A stretch of DNA of 64,000 bases from an uncultured Pseudomonadales bacterium (GCA_947503335.1 CANNCY010000003.1:62001-126000); one strand, 5' to 3'. Counted from the stretch's first letter, positions 27,182 through 37,272 are shown. Notes: generated from the sequence alone by a model not told the origin. Made by a program: numbers and translations.

Positions 27182-28033
27182 TTAGAACCTCAGCTCAATA
27201 TCTAGGCCAATATATCCCTTCACCTCTTGATGGGCGACGGGTTGAAAATGTTGGGGGTAGGGCGAGATTCTAACCGTACCGGTCTTTACAACGTCTCTGC
27301 CGAAAAGGCCGTTAACGCCTTTACCAATGTTGTCGACTGGGTCTAAAAAGAACAGCGCAACGTTGCCCCATCGTTTTGAACCCCAAACAAGGCCGTCGCG
27401 GGCTTCAATTTCTTTTTGCTTGTGGTGCGCCCATTCGCCATAGATCCAGCCGCCAACAGGCGTTACGATCAAGTCTTGAATCGATGGAATTTCTGCGAAC
27501 GCTTCAAGACCGTACTCCCAATAAAAGGTCGACATCAATGCAGAATAAATAAAGCTGTCCCATTGGTCGTAACCAGAATTACGCGCTGTTTGGTAGTAAA
27601 CACCGCCGAAGTAAGGGTGGCCGATGTAGTTAATCACCCATCGGTCTTCGTCCCAGACCGGGCCGCTGCTGACGTTGTCCCACCAATTACTCATCAAGTT
27701 GCCACTGCCGACTTCGTCTTTGTCCCAGTTGCTCCAAGATTCGGGCATCAAATAAATGACGCCCATAGCGCCGACGGCTAGACCAAATGTCAGCTTGGTT
27801 TGTGACCACAAGCGATCACCATCTGCGGGGTTGTTAGGGTCAAATAATGTAACCGCAAACTTACTACGCTCTGTCGCGTAAAACTGATGGTTGGTTGCTG
27901 GCTGTTCATATGCTTCTAGCTCAGACAGAGAAGTTTTTAGTTGAAAAGACGGATCTTGAGGTGATGTGTCTGCGCTGGCGTTGGTTGTAACGGTGGCAAC
28001 CAGAAACAGCGCTAGAAATTTTAAATTATTCAT
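27182..28033 (-). CDS. DUF3943-family exported protein
   Basis: A 283-aa protein with a signal peptide (cleavage after ASA at ~21). The DUF3943 core is recognised from VNYIGHPYFGGVYYQTAR and STFYWEYGLEAF...PVGGWIYGEW, conserved around Tyr, His and Trp. I place the start at the ATG at 28033, where the signal peptide begins; an upstream TTG adds seven unlikely residues. Members of this family are thought to sit in the outer membrane or periplasm, with no known activity. It forms a two-gene unit with the beta-barrel gene downstream. Confidence 0.82.
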   Translation of the reverse strand: MNNLKFLALFLVATVTTNASADTSPQDPSFQLKTSLSELEAYEQPATNHQFYATERSKFAVTLFDPNNPADGDRLWSQTKLTFGLAVGAMGVIYLMPESWSNWDKDEVGSGNLMSNWWDNVSSGPVWDEDRWVINYIGHPYFGGVYYQTARNSGYDQWDSFIYSALMSTFYWEYGLEAFAEIPSIQDLIVTPVGGWIYGEWAHHKQKEIEARDGLVWGSKRWGNVALFFLDPVDNIGKGVNGLFGRDVVKTGTVRISPYPQHFQPVAHQEVKGYIGLDIELRF

Positions 28034-28093
28034 TTGAAGCTCGTGAGTCAGCAAATAGAGAGGATCGCTTTAGAGACTTTTTTATCACCAACG

Positions 28094-28123
28094 AAAAAAA
28101 GCCTCGCATTGCGAGGCTTTTTA
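28094..28123 (-). terminator. Terminator of the tRNA-Phe transcript
   Basis: On the minus strand, GCCTCGC and GCGAGGC form a 7-bp stem with a 3-base loop followed by seven T, just downstream of the tRNA. Confidence 0.9.
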
Positions 28124-28128
28124 AATGG

Positions 28129-28204
28129 TGGTGCCCGGAGGCGGAATCGAACCACCGACACGAGGATTTTCAATCCTCTGCTCTACCAACTGAGCTATCC
28201 GGGC
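28129..28204 (-). tRNA. tRNA-Phe (GAA)
   Basis: A 76-nt tRNA including an encoded CCA end. The acceptor stem GCCCGGA pairs with TCCGGGC, the D-arm contains AGCTCAGTTGGTAGAGC, the anticodon stem GAGGA/TCCTC encloses a loop with GAA, and the T-arm carries GGTTCGATTCC. It is a single tRNA with its own terminator. Confidence 0.98.
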
Positions 28205-28290
28205 GTTGTCTCTTCGACGGCGCGTATTAAACCTCAACCAGCGTCGGTTGGTCAAGGCCAATAAACAGAAAAAGTTGCATTTTCAGTTGC

Positions 28291-28566
28291 TTAGCCATCT
28301 TTCTTGGGAATATATCCGTCTGCCTTATCATATTCCTCACCAGCAAAAAAATGATCCATTTGCGTGCTTAGGTATTTGCGAGACTCTGGGTCCATCATAT
28401 TAAGGTGCTTCTCGTTTATAAGCATCGTTTGATGTCTTTGCCATTCTTGCCATGCTTTAGCCGATACCGTATCAAAGATTTCAACACCTTTTGGGCCAGG
28501 ATAGGGCGGCTGTGCAAGCCCTTCAAGCTCTTGTTGATACTTCTTGCAAAAAACCATGCGTGTCAT
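28291..28566 (-). CDS. yggX: Fe(II) trafficking protein YggX
   Basis: A 91-aa protein matching the YggX family over its whole length ([13 protein letters not shown], then [25 protein letters not shown]). YggX protects iron-sulfur clusters from oxidative damage and is linked to iron delivery. It overlaps mutY by four bases (ATGA), and MutY itself carries a 4Fe-4S cluster, which fits this conserved gene pair. Confidence 0.95.
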   Translation of the reverse strand: MTRMVFCKKYQQELEGLAQPPYPGPKGVEIFDTVSAKAWQEWQRHQTMLINEKHLNMMDPESRKYLSTQMDHFFAGEEYDKADGYIPKKDG

Positions 28567-29600
28567 TGGGGCGAGGTCTCCTCATCAATCAGTTTTGTAA
28601 ACGCGCTGGGCACACCAAATTGACTGGTGCCTGTTTGATACCAAGCTGCTTGTTCACCTATGTGCCTAGTGTAATCGTTGCAAGGAGCTACGTAACGTAC
28701 AGGGTGTATATCTAGGCTGTAGTGTGAAAAGTGGTGCTTAAATGAAGCAAGAACCTTTACTTGATCGATATGTAACTCGCAGCTGTCTAATAACTCATCA
28801 AGGGAGTCATATTGATAGGGTGCATACAAGTCTTGCCAGACGCCCTTGCCTACACGTTTATCAACTAGCCAATGTCCCAAATCATTCTGCGCCATTAACC
28901 AAAATGCGTCTTTAACGGGTTTCGCCTTTTTAGGTTTAGAGGCAGGAATTTGTTTTTGCAATCCGTGTTTAAACGCAAAACACTCGTGTGAAAAAGGGCA
29001 TTGGCTGCAATTAGGTTTGCTGCGAGTACACAGTGTGGCGCCCATATCCATGATAGCTTGGGTGTAGGTAGCGCAATCCTTATTAGGGGTAAGTGATTCT
29101 GCTAAATGCCAAAGCTGCTTTGTAATAGCCGAGCTGCCAGGCCATTCACGAACACCGTAAATACGGGTTAGCACGCGCTTCACGTTACCATCTAAAATAG
29201 TGGCCCTCTGCTTGAAGGCTAGACTAAGAATAGCGGCTGCAGTGCTTCTGCCAATACCAGGAAGAGTTTCTAGTTCAGACGCAGATTGCGGCATGTTGCC
29301 GGCAAACCTATCTCGAATTAATACGGCAGCGGCATGAAGATTCCTAGCTCGAGAGTAATAACCTAGGCCACTCCAATGAGACAGTACGTCATCAAGGTTA
29401 GCTGCTGCTAACGACTCTACCGTGGGAAAGCTAGCGATGAATCTATTGAAATAGGGGATCACTGTAGCGACCTGGGTTTGCTGCAGCATTATTTCGCTAA
29501 TCCAGGTGCTATAAGGGGTAGATAATGACTGCCAAGGTAGATCATGACGGCCATGGCTCTGGTGCCAGTCAATTAATACATCTGCAAATATCATCATCAA
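28563..29600 (-). CDS. mutY: A/G-specific adenine DNA glycosylase MutY
   Basis: A 345-aa repair enzyme that removes A mispaired with 8-oxoguanine. Seen: [13 protein letters not shown] with the catalytic Glu, the helix-hairpin-helix [20 protein letters not shown] with the catalytic Asp, and the cluster ligands in [17 protein letters not shown] (C-X6-C-X2-C-X5-C). The C-terminal third is the NUDIX-like 8-oxoG recognition domain. It overlaps the AsmA-like gene by four bases; three ATG in a row leave the exact start open by two codons. Confidence 0.96.
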   Translation of the reverse strand: MMMIFADVLIDWHQSHGRHDLPWQSLSTPYSTWISEIMLQQTQVATVIPYFNRFIASFPTVESLAAANLDDVLSHWSGLGYYSRARNLHAAAVLIRDRFAGNMPQSASELETLPGIGRSTAAAILSLAFKQRATILDGNVKRVLTRIYGVREWPGSSAITKQLWHLAESLTPNKDCATYTQAIMDMGATLCTRSKPNCSQCPFSHECFAFKHGLQKQIPASKPKKAKPVKDAFWLMAQNDLGHWLVDKRVGKGVWQDLYAPYQYDSLDELLDSCELHIDQVKVLASFKHHFSHYSLDIHPVRYVAPCNDYTRHIGEQAAWYQTGTSQFGVPSAFTKLIDEETSPQ

Positions 29601-30568
29601 TTCTTTTTAAATAGTTTGTTAAGCACTCCATCAAGCTTTTCTTTAGCTTCATCTTGAAAGCGAGAGTTAATAAGTTCTTTTATAAACCCTTGATCAAGCC
29701 CACAGCGTGTTTCTTGTGTGGCGAGTGATAGCTTGCAGCTAAAGGGCCAGCGAGTTTCGGTTAATTGCTGCGACAAAGCAGGGCAGTACTCTCTGTTGCC
29801 AACTTTAACGCCAAAATCGATGATTGCCCGATCGCTATTTAGATTTAAGGTTGCGGTACCATCGAGTAGATTGTGACCAGAACGAGCTGTGAAATTAGAA
29901 ACGTCGACGCGGTCGCCGTCTAGTGTAGCGTTGGCTTTTAAGTGGGTAAGCGTAGTTTTATGATTATTCGTAATGGGCGTGAGGCTACGCTTATTGGTAA
30001 CGCGGCTAGCACCTGCGCAAACTAAGTAATCAAGATCAGCGCCCTGAATGGCCATGTCGGCTGCATTTAGTACAAACTCGCCCTTACGTTGATTGGTGTA
30101 GAAGGGTAGCTCAAGCCAGCCGGTGACTTCTGCAGAGGTATACTCAGACACTGGTATATTTGACGCAGTTCCCTCTATGTGAGCCGATTGATAATCGTCA
30201 GCGATACGCGCGGTGCCGTTAAAGTTACCGTATTCAACCGTGTCAGCAGAAATTTTGTCTAGTGTGACGCGCTTGTCTGATAGTTGCCGCCAGTCTAAAT
30301 TGAATTCTGCCCACTTAACATTAATCGTTGTGGGTTCGCTATTTTGATTAACGGTAATAACCGTTGCAGGTAGCGTGATTGTTGGTTTTGAAAACAGACG
30401 AACTACTGGGCGGCTCTGTAGTTTTACGTCGATATCAGCCCCAAGTTGCTCATTGATAATTGCGTTAAATTGACTCACTGACATCTTATTGATGTAAAAG
30501 CTGGCCGCGAAGACAGTAACAGCTAATAGTAGAATAAGCGCAAGGAAAAATTTTAATAGCTTTGTCAT
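29597..30568 (-). CDS. AsmA-like inner-membrane protein
   Basis: A 323-aa protein with one N-terminal TM (residues ~5-25) and a periplasmic region of beta-rich repeats such as VDVSNFTARSGHNLLDGTATLN, the pattern of AsmA-like domains. AsmA-family proteins are implicated in phospholipid traffic between the envelope membranes. It is much shorter than E. coli AsmA (617 aa) but similar in place to the short AsmA-like gene next to mutY in Pseudomonas. First gene of the asmA-mutY-yggX operon, divergent from hisB. Confidence 0.78.
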   Translation of the reverse strand: MTKLLKFFLALILLLAVTVFAASFYINKMSVSQFNAIINEQLGADIDVKLQSRPVVRLFSKPTITLPATVITVNQNSEPTTINVKWAEFNLDWRQLSDKRVTLDKISADTVEYGNFNGTARIADDYQSAHIEGTASNIPVSEYTSAEVTGWLELPFYTNQRKGEFVLNAADMAIQGADLDYLVCAGASRVTNKRSLTPITNNHKTTLTHLKANATLDGDRVDVSNFTARSGHNLLDGTATLNLNSDRAIIDFGVKVGNREYCPALSQQLTETRWPFSCKLSLATQETRCGLDQGFIKELINSRFQDEAKEKLDGVLNKLFKKN

Positions 30569-30675
30569 GATGATAAATTCAAGCCTTTGTAATCATTTTA
30601 ATCGAAACGAATAGATGCAACCAATTTAGAGAGCGCGTTATACTCGAAACTATAATAAAGCTTCAAGGTACAGCT

Positions 30676-31269
30676 ATGAATGCTCGCACAGCAAGTGTAT
30701 CGCGCGATACGCTAGAAACCCAGATTAGTGTCGAATTAAATCTAGACGGCACGGGAGTGGCAAATTTTGACACGCCTGTTCCGTTTCTAGAGCACATGTT
30801 AGAACAGATTGCTCGTCATGGGCTAATTGATCTTAAAATTGCGGCCAAAGGTGATACGCATATTGATGATCATCATACGGTAGAAGATATCGGCATTACG
30901 TTAGGGCAGGCATTTGCACAGGCGGTTGGCGACAAGCGCGGCATCGTGCGTTATGGCCATAGCTACGTGCCTCTCGATGAGGCATTGTCTCGAGTAGTTA
31001 TCGATTTCTCAGGTCGGCCAGGGCTAGTTATGAATGCTCCGTTCACTCGAGGGTCGGTGGGAGGCTTTGATGTCGATCTATTTAGCGAATTCTTTCACGG
31101 GTTTGTCAATCACGCTCAGGTCACGCTTCATATAGATAACTTGCGAGGTAGCAATACTCACCACCAAGCAGAAACTATTTTTAAAGCGTTTGGTAGAGCG
31201 CTGCGCATGGCGCTCGAGGCAGATGCGCGTCAACAAGGGCAGATGCCGTCGACTAAGGGTGTACTGTAA
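30676..31269 (+). CDS. hisB: Imidazoleglycerol-phosphate dehydratase
   Basis: A 197-aa monofunctional dehydratase for histidine synthesis; the phosphatase domain of the enteric bifunctional HisB is absent. The two metal-binding repeats are visible: HTVEDIGI preceded by DDHH, and [14 protein letters not shown]. Its TAA is directly followed by the hisH GTG. With hisH, hisA and hisF it forms a four-gene operon in the same order as in Pseudomonas; hisE and hisI lie elsewhere (53.5-54.2 kb). Confidence 0.97.
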   Translation: MNARTASVSRDTLETQISVELNLDGTGVANFDTPVPFLEHMLEQIARHGLIDLKIAAKGDTHIDDHHTVEDIGITLGQAFAQAVGDKRGIVRYGHSYVPLDEALSRVVIDFSGRPGLVMNAPFTRGSVGGFDVDLFSEFFHGFVNHAQVTLHIDNLRGSNTHHQAETIFKAFGRALRMALEADARQQGQMPSTKGVL

Positions 31270-31893
31270 GTGCAAATAGTAGTTGTTGATTACGGCATGG
31301 GTAATCTACATAGCGTTCGAAGCGCATTGCAACAAGTGTCTAGCGCAGATGTCGTCGTCAGTGATTGTGCCGACGCCGTGGCGAGGGCTGACAGAGTCGT
31401 CTTTCCTGGTGTTGGGGCGATAGGGCACTGTATGCAACGGTTGCAGCAAAGTGGTCTTGTGAATGCGTTAGAAAAAGCTGTTAACGAAAAGCCAATGCTT
31501 GCGATATGCGTCGGTATGCAAGCGCTTTTTGATAGTAGTGAAGAGTCAGGAGCAACCGCATGCCTCGGTTGGTATAAAGGGGTAGTAAGGCATTTCAATG
31601 AGCTGTCTGTACCTGACGATTTAACAATACCTCATATGGGGTGGAGTCGCGTTTTACAGCATCAATCTCACCCGATTTGGCATCAAATAGATGATGGTGA
31701 GCGATTTTACTTTGTCCACAGTTTTGCTGTGCAAGCTAGCGATGATGTCGTTATTGGTCAGACCGATTACGGTGCCAGATTTACGTCAGCCATCGCTCAG
31801 GGCAACCTCGTGGCAACACAATTTCATCCTGAAAAAAGCCATAGGGCTGGTCTACAGCTATTAAAGAATTTTACCGAGATGACGATATGTTAG
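31270..31893 (+). CDS. hisH: Imidazole glycerol phosphate synthase, glutaminase subunit
   Basis: A 207-aa class I glutaminase that supplies ammonia to HisF. The catalytic triad is visible: Cys in [10 protein letters not shown], and His and Glu in FHPEKSH. It starts with GTG immediately after the hisB stop and overlaps hisA by 7 bases, so translation is coupled along the operon. Confidence 0.97.
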   Translation: MQIVVVDYGMGNLHSVRSALQQVSSADVVVSDCADAVARADRVVFPGVGAIGHCMQRLQQSGLVNALEKAVNEKPMLAICVGMQALFDSSEESGATACLGWYKGVVRHFNELSVPDDLTIPHMGWSRVLQHQSHPIWHQIDDGERFYFVHSFAVQASDDVVIGQTDYGARFTSAIAQGNLVATQFHPEKSHRAGLQLLKNFTEMTIC

Positions 31894-32639
31894 TAATTCC
31901 AGCGATCGACTTAAAAGATGGTGCTTGTGTTCGCTTGAAGCAAGGGCGAATGCAAGACGCAACGATTTTTTCTACAGATCCTGTAGAAACTGCCGCTAGG
32001 TGGGTGCAGGCGGGTGGTCGTAGATTGCATCTAGTTGACCTTAACGGCGCCTTCGAGGGTGAGCCAGTTAATGGCGATGCAGTCAAGGCGATCGCCGAAT
32101 CCTTCACTGATTTACCTATTCAGATTGGCGGTGGTATTCGCTCTTTAAAGACCATTGAAGCCTACCTTAACGCGGGTGTTAGCCAAGTCATAATTGGCAC
32201 CGCTGCTGTTGAAGACCCTAATTTAGTTAAACAGGCATGCAAAGAGTTTGCAGGCGCAATATATGTCGGTGTCGATGCAAATGACGGTTATGTCGCTACG
32301 CGAGGGTGGGCTGAGCAGACTAGTGTAAAAGCAAGTGATCTGGTGGCCAGCTTTGCTGATGACGGCGTATCAGCAGTTATCTATACCGACATAGCTCGTG
32401 ACGGCATGATGCAAGGTGTTAACGTTGAGCAAACGGTGGCGTTAGCGCAGTCTAGTACCATTGATATTATAGCGTCAGGTGGTGTGACTAATATCGAAGA
32501 TATCAAACGGCTAGCCGGTGTAGCATCGGTGGGTATTTCAGGTGCAATAACGGGCCGTGCCATATACGAAGGGCAGCTTGATTTAGCGCAAGCGCAGGCC
32601 TACTGCGATAACTTGGAGCAGCTTAATGGCGTTAGCTAA
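31887..32639 (+). CDS. hisA: Phosphoribosylformimino-AICAR-phosphate isomerase
   Basis: A 250-aa TIM barrel catalysing the Amadori rearrangement of ProFAR to PRFAR. Catalytic Asp residues are in IPAIDLKDG (near residue 8) and YTDIARDG (near 130), with phosphate-binding loops GGGIRS and SGGVTN. It overlaps hisH by 7 and hisF by 14 bases. Confidence 0.97.
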   Translation: MLVIPAIDLKDGACVRLKQGRMQDATIFSTDPVETAARWVQAGGRRLHLVDLNGAFEGEPVNGDAVKAIAESFTDLPIQIGGGIRSLKTIEAYLNAGVSQVIIGTAAVEDPNLVKQACKEFAGAIYVGVDANDGYVATRGWAEQTSVKASDLVASFADDGVSAVIYTDIARDGMMQGVNVEQTVALAQSSTIDIIASGGVTNIEDIKRLAGVASVGISGAITGRAIYEGQLDLAQAQAYCDNLEQLNGVS

Positions 32640-33381
32640 GCGAATAATCCCTTGTTTGGATGTTGATAAGGGGCGAGTAGTAAAAGGCGTTAATTTTGTC
32701 GATATTGTAGATGCAGGTGATCCGGTTGAGGCGGCCAAGCGTTACAACGATATGGGTGCTGATGAGCTTTGCTTTTTAGATATTACTGCTAGCCATGAAG
32801 GGCGAGACACGCTGTATCATATGGTCGAGCAAATCGCTGAGCATTTGTTTATTCCGCTGACCGTAGGTGGGGGCGTTCGAACCGTTAGTGACGTCAAAAA
32901 CCTTTTACGTTGTGGTGCTGACAAGGTTGCTATTAATAGTGCAGCTGTGGCTAATCCGCAGCTGGTTGCCGACGCTTCTGAGCAGTTTGGTGTGCAGTGT
33001 ATTGTTGCAGCTATCGACGCAAAGCGTACAGCAGATGGCTGGCAAGTGTTTACTCAAGGTGGGCGTCACAACACAGGTTTAGATGCTATCGAATGGGCTC
33101 AGCGATTGGTTGGTCTAGGAGCTGGTGAGTTGTTGATAACTAGCATGGATCGAGATGGCACTAAAAACGGATTCGACAACGAATTATTGGCAGCGATTGC
33201 GCAACGCGTAAATGTGCCCATTATTGCTTCGGGTGGTGTCGGCGAACTACAGCATTTCGTGGATGGTGTTAATGAAGGGCGCGCTGATGCGTTATTAGCG
33301 GCCTCGGTATTTCATTTTAATGAATTAACAATAGAGCAAGTAAAGCTGGCTATGAACGAGGCGGGTATAGAAGTTCGTTAA
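32626..33381 (+). CDS. hisF: Imidazole glycerol phosphate synthase, cyclase subunit
   Basis: A 251-aa TIM barrel paralogous to HisA that joins ammonia from HisH to PRFAR, giving imidazole glycerol phosphate and AICAR. Catalytic Asp residues are in [14 protein letters not shown] and ITSMDRDG. It is the last gene of hisBHAF; the end faces a small convergent gene 22 bases away, and no terminator is visible. Confidence 0.97.
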   Translation: MALAKRIIPCLDVDKGRVVKGVNFVDIVDAGDPVEAAKRYNDMGADELCFLDITASHEGRDTLYHMVEQIAEHLFIPLTVGGGVRTVSDVKNLLRCGADKVAINSAAVANPQLVADASEQFGVQCIVAAIDAKRTADGWQVFTQGGRHNTGLDAIEWAQRLVGLGAGELLITSMDRDGTKNGFDNELLAAIAQRVNVPIIASGGVGELQHFVDGVNEGRADALLAASVFHFNELTIEQVKLAMNEAGIEVR

Positions 33382-33402
33382 GATAGGTGTGCTGAGCGCT
33401 TG

Positions 33403-33642
33403 TTACAGTGCTGAAGCTTGGTTCTGCTTAATAAAGTCTGCTGTTGCATCGCTAGCGGTTTGTTCGGGGTGCGCATTGATGTACTGCAAGAAAATGTCTG
33501 CGCCTTCTTTGGCTTCATCGAGTTGATCGAAGGGGCCTACGTCAATTCCTTCACGCGTCGCAAAGTACCACAGCCCGTCGCGCTCAAAAAAGCGACTACG
33601 TCGGCCATTGGCAGTGGTTTGAAATTTGTCGGTGGTGCTCAT
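33403..33642 (-). CDS. Small protein resembling DUF6316
   Basis: A 79-aa soluble protein with a central RRSRFFERDGLWYFATREG and VGPFDQLDEAKEGADIFLQYI pattern that I associate with the DUF6316 family; this is recall, not a search. The ATG at 33642 has AGGAG upstream, and the in-frame TTG before it is rejected. Function is unknown. A gene of this kind lies next to hisF in some pseudomonads. Confidence 0.7.
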   Translation of the reverse strand: MSTTDKFQTTANGRRSRFFERDGLWYFATREGIDVGPFDQLDEAKEGADIFLQYINAHPEQTASDATADFIKQNQASAL

Positions 33643-33798
33643 TCTTTGATCTCCTACCAACGCCCATCTCGAAAGTAATAGCTTAATTTCGTTCGCTATT
33701 AGAGAGTAACGTGTCCTTTATACGTGCGGTGCGCTCAAAAATAGGCGACACGCCCCATAACTATCGATCAATACTCATTAAATGTAAAGAAGTGTGCG

Positions 33799-35076
33799 TC
33801 ATTTCTCGCTTTTTCTGGTAAATAGTACAGATTTGGCGGCAGTTACCGCGTCAAAGAGCTGGTTGTCACGTTCTAGGATGGCAGTGGTCTCGTTATTGAA
33901 CGCTTTTCGATGTTCACGATTTGATTCTTCGAGATTGTTACTCGCTAAATGCCCATCTAGATCGGCCTCTGTCGTATAAAGGTCGCGAGGTTGTACTGAT
34001 TCGATGCGCGCACGTTCAACGTATATATCTGGCGTAATGCCCTTAGCCTGAATAGAGTGGCCCTTGGGCGTAAAGTAACGGGCAGTAGTTAGCTTTATCG
34101 CACGCGTGTCAGATATAGGTAGTAATGTTTGAACACTGCCTTTGCCGAACGAACGTGTACCTAAGATTATCGCACGATCATAGTCTTGCAGCGCGCCAGC
34201 AACAATTTCTGAAGCGCTTGCAGAGCCCTCGTTTATTAGTACCACGATTGGCATATCTGGTGCTGAAACAGTTGGCGTAGAGCGGTAGCTCATTTCGGCT
34301 GATGGGTGACGCCCCTTGGTAGTGACAACGATCTCGTCACCTATAAACATATCGACGATATCTACGGCGGCTTTTATGAGGCCCCCCGGGTTATTTCGAA
34401 CATCTATAACAATGGCCTTTGCACCATCAGTTTTAAGTGCCGAAATAGCATCTCGGGCCTGAGATGTGGTGCGACGTTGAAACTGGCTAATACGCAAGTA
34501 GCCAATTTCTGAATCGAGCATACGATGACGAACTGAGGTTATCGGCACAGCGGCTCTGATAAGTTCAAGAGATCGAGCAGGTTGCCCTTTAGTGCTGACC
34601 GTTAGAGTAACGGCTTCACCGATCTCACCACGCATTCGTTTCGCAGCTTCACTGCTTGTCATGTTGTGTGTTGTTTGGCCGTCAATCTCGATAATTCTAT
34701 CGCCGGTTCGTAACCCTGCTTTTGAAGCTGGTGTGTCATCGATTGGTGATACAACGCTAATATATTCGCCGGTATCACTAATCTCGATGCCAAGGCCGCC
34801 ATAACTACCATCTGAGTCTTGCTGCAGGTCGACATAGTCGTCGTTTTCTAGGTAGGTGCTGTGTGGATCTAGCTCAGAAAGCATTCCGCGAATCGCTGCT
34901 CTAAACAGCTCTTGATCACTGACTTCTTCGACATAGCCTGAGCGTATTTGCTCGAACACTTGGGTGAAGGCGCGTAACTCTTCTAGAGGTAATGGTGGGT
35001 TGTCGTCAGGTTGCTCTGACGCCCAAATAGTTAGTGATGAACAGTATAGTGCTAGTGAGATTAGCGAACGTTTCAT
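33799..35076 (-). CDS. ctpA: C-terminal processing peptidase (S41 family, PDZ domain)
   Basis: A 425-aa periplasmic serine protease. Signal peptide at 1-20, a PDZ domain around 100-185 (YGGLGIEI, then GLRTGDRIIEIDG) and the S41 domain with the nucleophile Ser in NEGSASASEI and the general-base Lys in SFGKGSVQT. CtpA-type proteases trim envelope and peptidoglycan-hydrolase proteins. I start at the ATG at 35076, which overlaps the envC stop by one base (TAATG), the same order as in Pseudomonas. Confidence 0.94.
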   Translation of the reverse strand: MKRSLISLALYCSSLTIWASEQPDDNPPLPLEELRAFTQVFEQIRSGYVEEVSDQELFRAAIRGMLSELDPHSTYLENDDYVDLQQDSDGSYGGLGIEISDTGEYISVVSPIDDTPASKAGLRTGDRIIEIDGQTTHNMTSSEAAKRMRGEIGEAVTLTVSTKGQPARSLELIRAAVPITSVRHRMLDSEIGYLRISQFQRRTTSQARDAISALKTDGAKAIVIDVRNNPGGLIKAAVDIVDMFIGDEIVVTTKGRHPSAEMSYRSTPTVSAPDMPIVVLINEGSASASEIVAGALQDYDRAIILGTRSFGKGSVQTLLPISDTRAIKLTTARYFTPKGHSIQAKGITPDIYVERARIESVQPRDLYTTEADLDGHLASNNLEESNREHRKAFNNETTAILERDNQLFDAVTAAKSVLFTRKSEK

Positions 35077-36220
35077 TATCGTCGATACCAAGTGCGCGGG
35101 TTAAAAGGTTTGCCGTTTTTTCGTAGTTCAAAGTAGAGTGTCGCATCTTGTTGAATTGCGCTCAAGCGGCCAATGACTTCACCTGAAGCAACCCATTGGC
35201 CTTCTTCGGCGTAGCTTACTTCATTATTGCCATACAGGCTCAAGTAGCCGTCACCGTGATCTACTATGGTAACCAAGCCTTGACCTCGTAACCAATCGGC
35301 GAAAACCACTTGGCCGTCGGCTACAACTCTCACGTCGGTAGACGCATTCGCTGCGATACGCTGCCCTTGCCACTTTAACTTGCCCTCTCGGGTCGTGCCG
35401 TAGGCCGTGATTATTCGGCCATTAACCGGCATCGAAAGTTTGCCTCTAAGAGACTTGAAGGGGCGCAACTGTGCATCAAATACCACAGGTGTCAAACGTT
35501 GTAATAGTTCGCTTAGGGCGGCTAATTCGGCGGTGATAGCGTCTCGACGAGCGGCAGCATCTCGGTGTTTGGATTCGATGGTGGTCAGTGTCTGTCGGCG
35601 TTCACGTCTATTCTTAATGAGCAGCGCACGATCTTGCGTTAGCTTCTGTTTTGTATTCGAAAGTGATGATATGTCGCTACTTAGCTGTGTCGTCAATTGT
35701 TCAATAGCTTGTTGGCGCTTAGCTATTGCAGCAATTTCAGTAAGGTGTGCCTGTCTAAGTTTGACACCGTAAACGCCTAAGCGATTTATGTCGTTGGGCG
35801 AGGTTGGGTGTAATATTAATTTGATGGTCGAGTTAGGCAGTTGCGTATACAGGTTGCGTAATTGGCGTGACAACTGTGAGCGACTAGTTAGTTGAACTCT
35901 TTCAAGTGTTGCTACTTCTTGAGTTGCTTCTTCGATTTCAGCTGTTTTTTTTTGAGCTGCTGCTCGGTTGATTCGATCTGTTTTAAAAGATCATTAATTT
36001 TTTTATCATTTGACTTAAGCTTGTTCATCAATGCGTCGCGCTCTTTGGCGAGTTGTGCTATTTGCTTTTGTATAGCAGCCTGCTCTTGTTGTGCGCTCTT
36101 GATCTTGTCGGCGGTCTGCGTTGCTTCGTCACTAGCCGTGTTCACCTGTATCGCGTTGCTAGAACTGGCAAAGGCAATAAAAAATATGGCGGGTAGTAGG
36201 CGAGATCTGCGAAACATCAT
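35076..36220 (-). CDS. envC: Murein hydrolase activator EnvC, reading frame shifted at an A9 run
   Basis: EnvC activates the AmiA/AmiB amidases at the division septum. The ATG at 36220 opens a signal peptide (MFRRSRLLPAIFFIAFASSS) and a coiled coil that stops at a TAG at 35912-35914. The rest of the protein, coiled coil and a C-terminal LytM domain without the Zn ligands as expected for EnvC, is in the frame one base back. The switch falls on nine A (35945-35953); a -1 shift there or a tenth A gives an unbroken 381-aa protein (E. coli 419). It may be a real frameshift mutation, a base-call error, or slippage that still yields protein. The downstream part keeps a normal protein-like sequence. 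Confidence 0.85.
35945..35953 (-). other. A9 slippery run inside envC
   Basis: On the coding strand CTC is followed by nine A and then CAGCTG. In the zero frame AAA AAA AAA CAG leads to a stop 30 bases on; slipping back one base reads ACA GCT GAA and continues to the end of EnvC. Confidence 0.85.
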
Positions 36221-36349
36221 AGTTATCTAAACAAGCATTGATTGGTCGGCATCATAGTACCTTAGTTTACTGGCTTTTGGCTATTCAACTAGCGCTAGGC
36301 GCGATATACTGCGCGCCTTAATCTTGTAATAGACGAGTCAAAAGCAGAC

Positions 36350-36751
36350 ATGATTGAATTTATTGGTCAGCAATGGATTGCGGTATCTCTATTGATGCTG
36401 TTTGTGTTTAGTTACTTTTTGCTAGAGCGATCGCGCTCGGGGCTAGGTATTGGGCATAACCAGCTAACCGCAATGGTTAACAAGGCCAGTGGGGTAGTGC
36501 TGGATGTGCGCTCAGCGCACGAGTTTGGCGAGGGACACATCGCTGATTCTCTAAATATTCCACACGATAAAATAGAAAAGCGTATCGCAGAGCTTGAAAA
36601 GCATCGCGGCGTCCCCATTATCGTTGTAGATAAGATAGGGCAGCATGCCTCTGCTGTTGGTAAGGCGCTAACAAAAGAAGGCTACACCGTATTTAGACTA
36701 TCTGGTGGTATTAGTGAGTGGACCGCCAACAAGTTACCACTAGTAAAATAG
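36350..36751 (+). CDS. YibN-like membrane-anchored rhodanese-fold protein
   Basis: A 133-aa protein with an N-terminal TM (residues ~7-26) and a rhodanese domain (LDVRSAHEFGEGHI, then LSGGISEWTANKLP). The place of the catalytic Cys holds Asp94 (VVDKIGQ), as in E. coli YibN, so sulfur-transferase activity is unlikely. The neighbours envC on one side and secB on the other fit YibN; the glutaredoxin gene usually between yibN and secB in enterics is missing. Function of the family is not settled. Confidence 0.85.
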   Translation: MIEFIGQQWIAVSLLMLFVFSYFLLERSRSGLGIGHNQLTAMVNKASGVVLDVRSAHEFGEGHIADSLNIPHDKIEKRIAELEKHRGVPIIVVDKIGQHASAVGKALTKEGYTVFRLSGGISEWTANKLPLVK

Positions 36752-36772
36752 AAAAGAATTTAAGGAATTAGC

Positions 36773-37258
36773 ATGGCTGACAACGAACAATTGGCACAGG
36801 CTGGTGCAGAGCAGGCAGAAGGCCCACAGTTCGCATTACAACGCATCTACGTTAAAGACATCTCTTTTGAAGCACCTTTAGGTGTTAATGCATTTACAAA
36901 AGAGTGGGCGCCACAGGTAAACCAAGATATTAATACAAAGACTAGCCAGGTTGATGAAAACAACTTTGAGGTGGTTTTGACGTTGACCGTAACGGTTAAG
37001 CTTGGTGATGAGACAGCGTTTTTAATTGAGGTACAGCAGGCGGGTATCTTTGCGGTTGCAGGGTTCGATCAGAATCAGATGGCACCATTGTTAGGCTCGA
37101 CTTGCCCAAGTATTTTGTTCCCATACGCTCGCGAAGCGATCGACAATATGTGTGCGCGTGGCTCATTCCCTGCGTTGATGTTGCCGCCGATTAATTTCGA
37201 CGCGCTATTTCAAGCGGCGGTACAGCAAGCGCAATCACAGGATGCACCTGTAAGCTAA
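36773..37258 (+). CDS. secB: Protein-export chaperone SecB
   Basis: A 161-aa cytosolic tetrameric chaperone that keeps preproteins unfolded and hands them to SecA. The family pattern is clear: FALQRIYVKDISFEAP at the start and LFPYAREAIDNMCARGSFPALMLPPINFDALF near the end (family motifs quoted in part). AAGGAA lies 7 bases before the ATG. It is 21 bases after the yibN-like gene. gpsA, a frequent downstream partner, is absent. Confidence 0.96.
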   Translation: MADNEQLAQAGAEQAEGPQFALQRIYVKDISFEAPLGVNAFTKEWAPQVNQDINTKTSQVDENNFEVVLTLTVTVKLGDETAFLIEVQQAGIFAVAGFDQNQMAPLLGSTCPSILFPYAREAIDNMCARGSFPALMLPPINFDALFQAAVQQAQSQDAPVS

Positions 37259-37272
37259 TTATTGGCTTTCAC

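Noticed and set aside
30639-30656. TATACT and TATAAT hexamers upstream of hisB
   Set aside because: Neither has an acceptable -35 hexamer at 16-18 bases, so no promoter is claimed.
35892-36230. Plus-strand open frame over envC
   Set aside because: It is antisense to the EnvC coiled coil, whose Lys/Gln-rich codons give Cys/Ser/Phe-rich antisense; not a gene.
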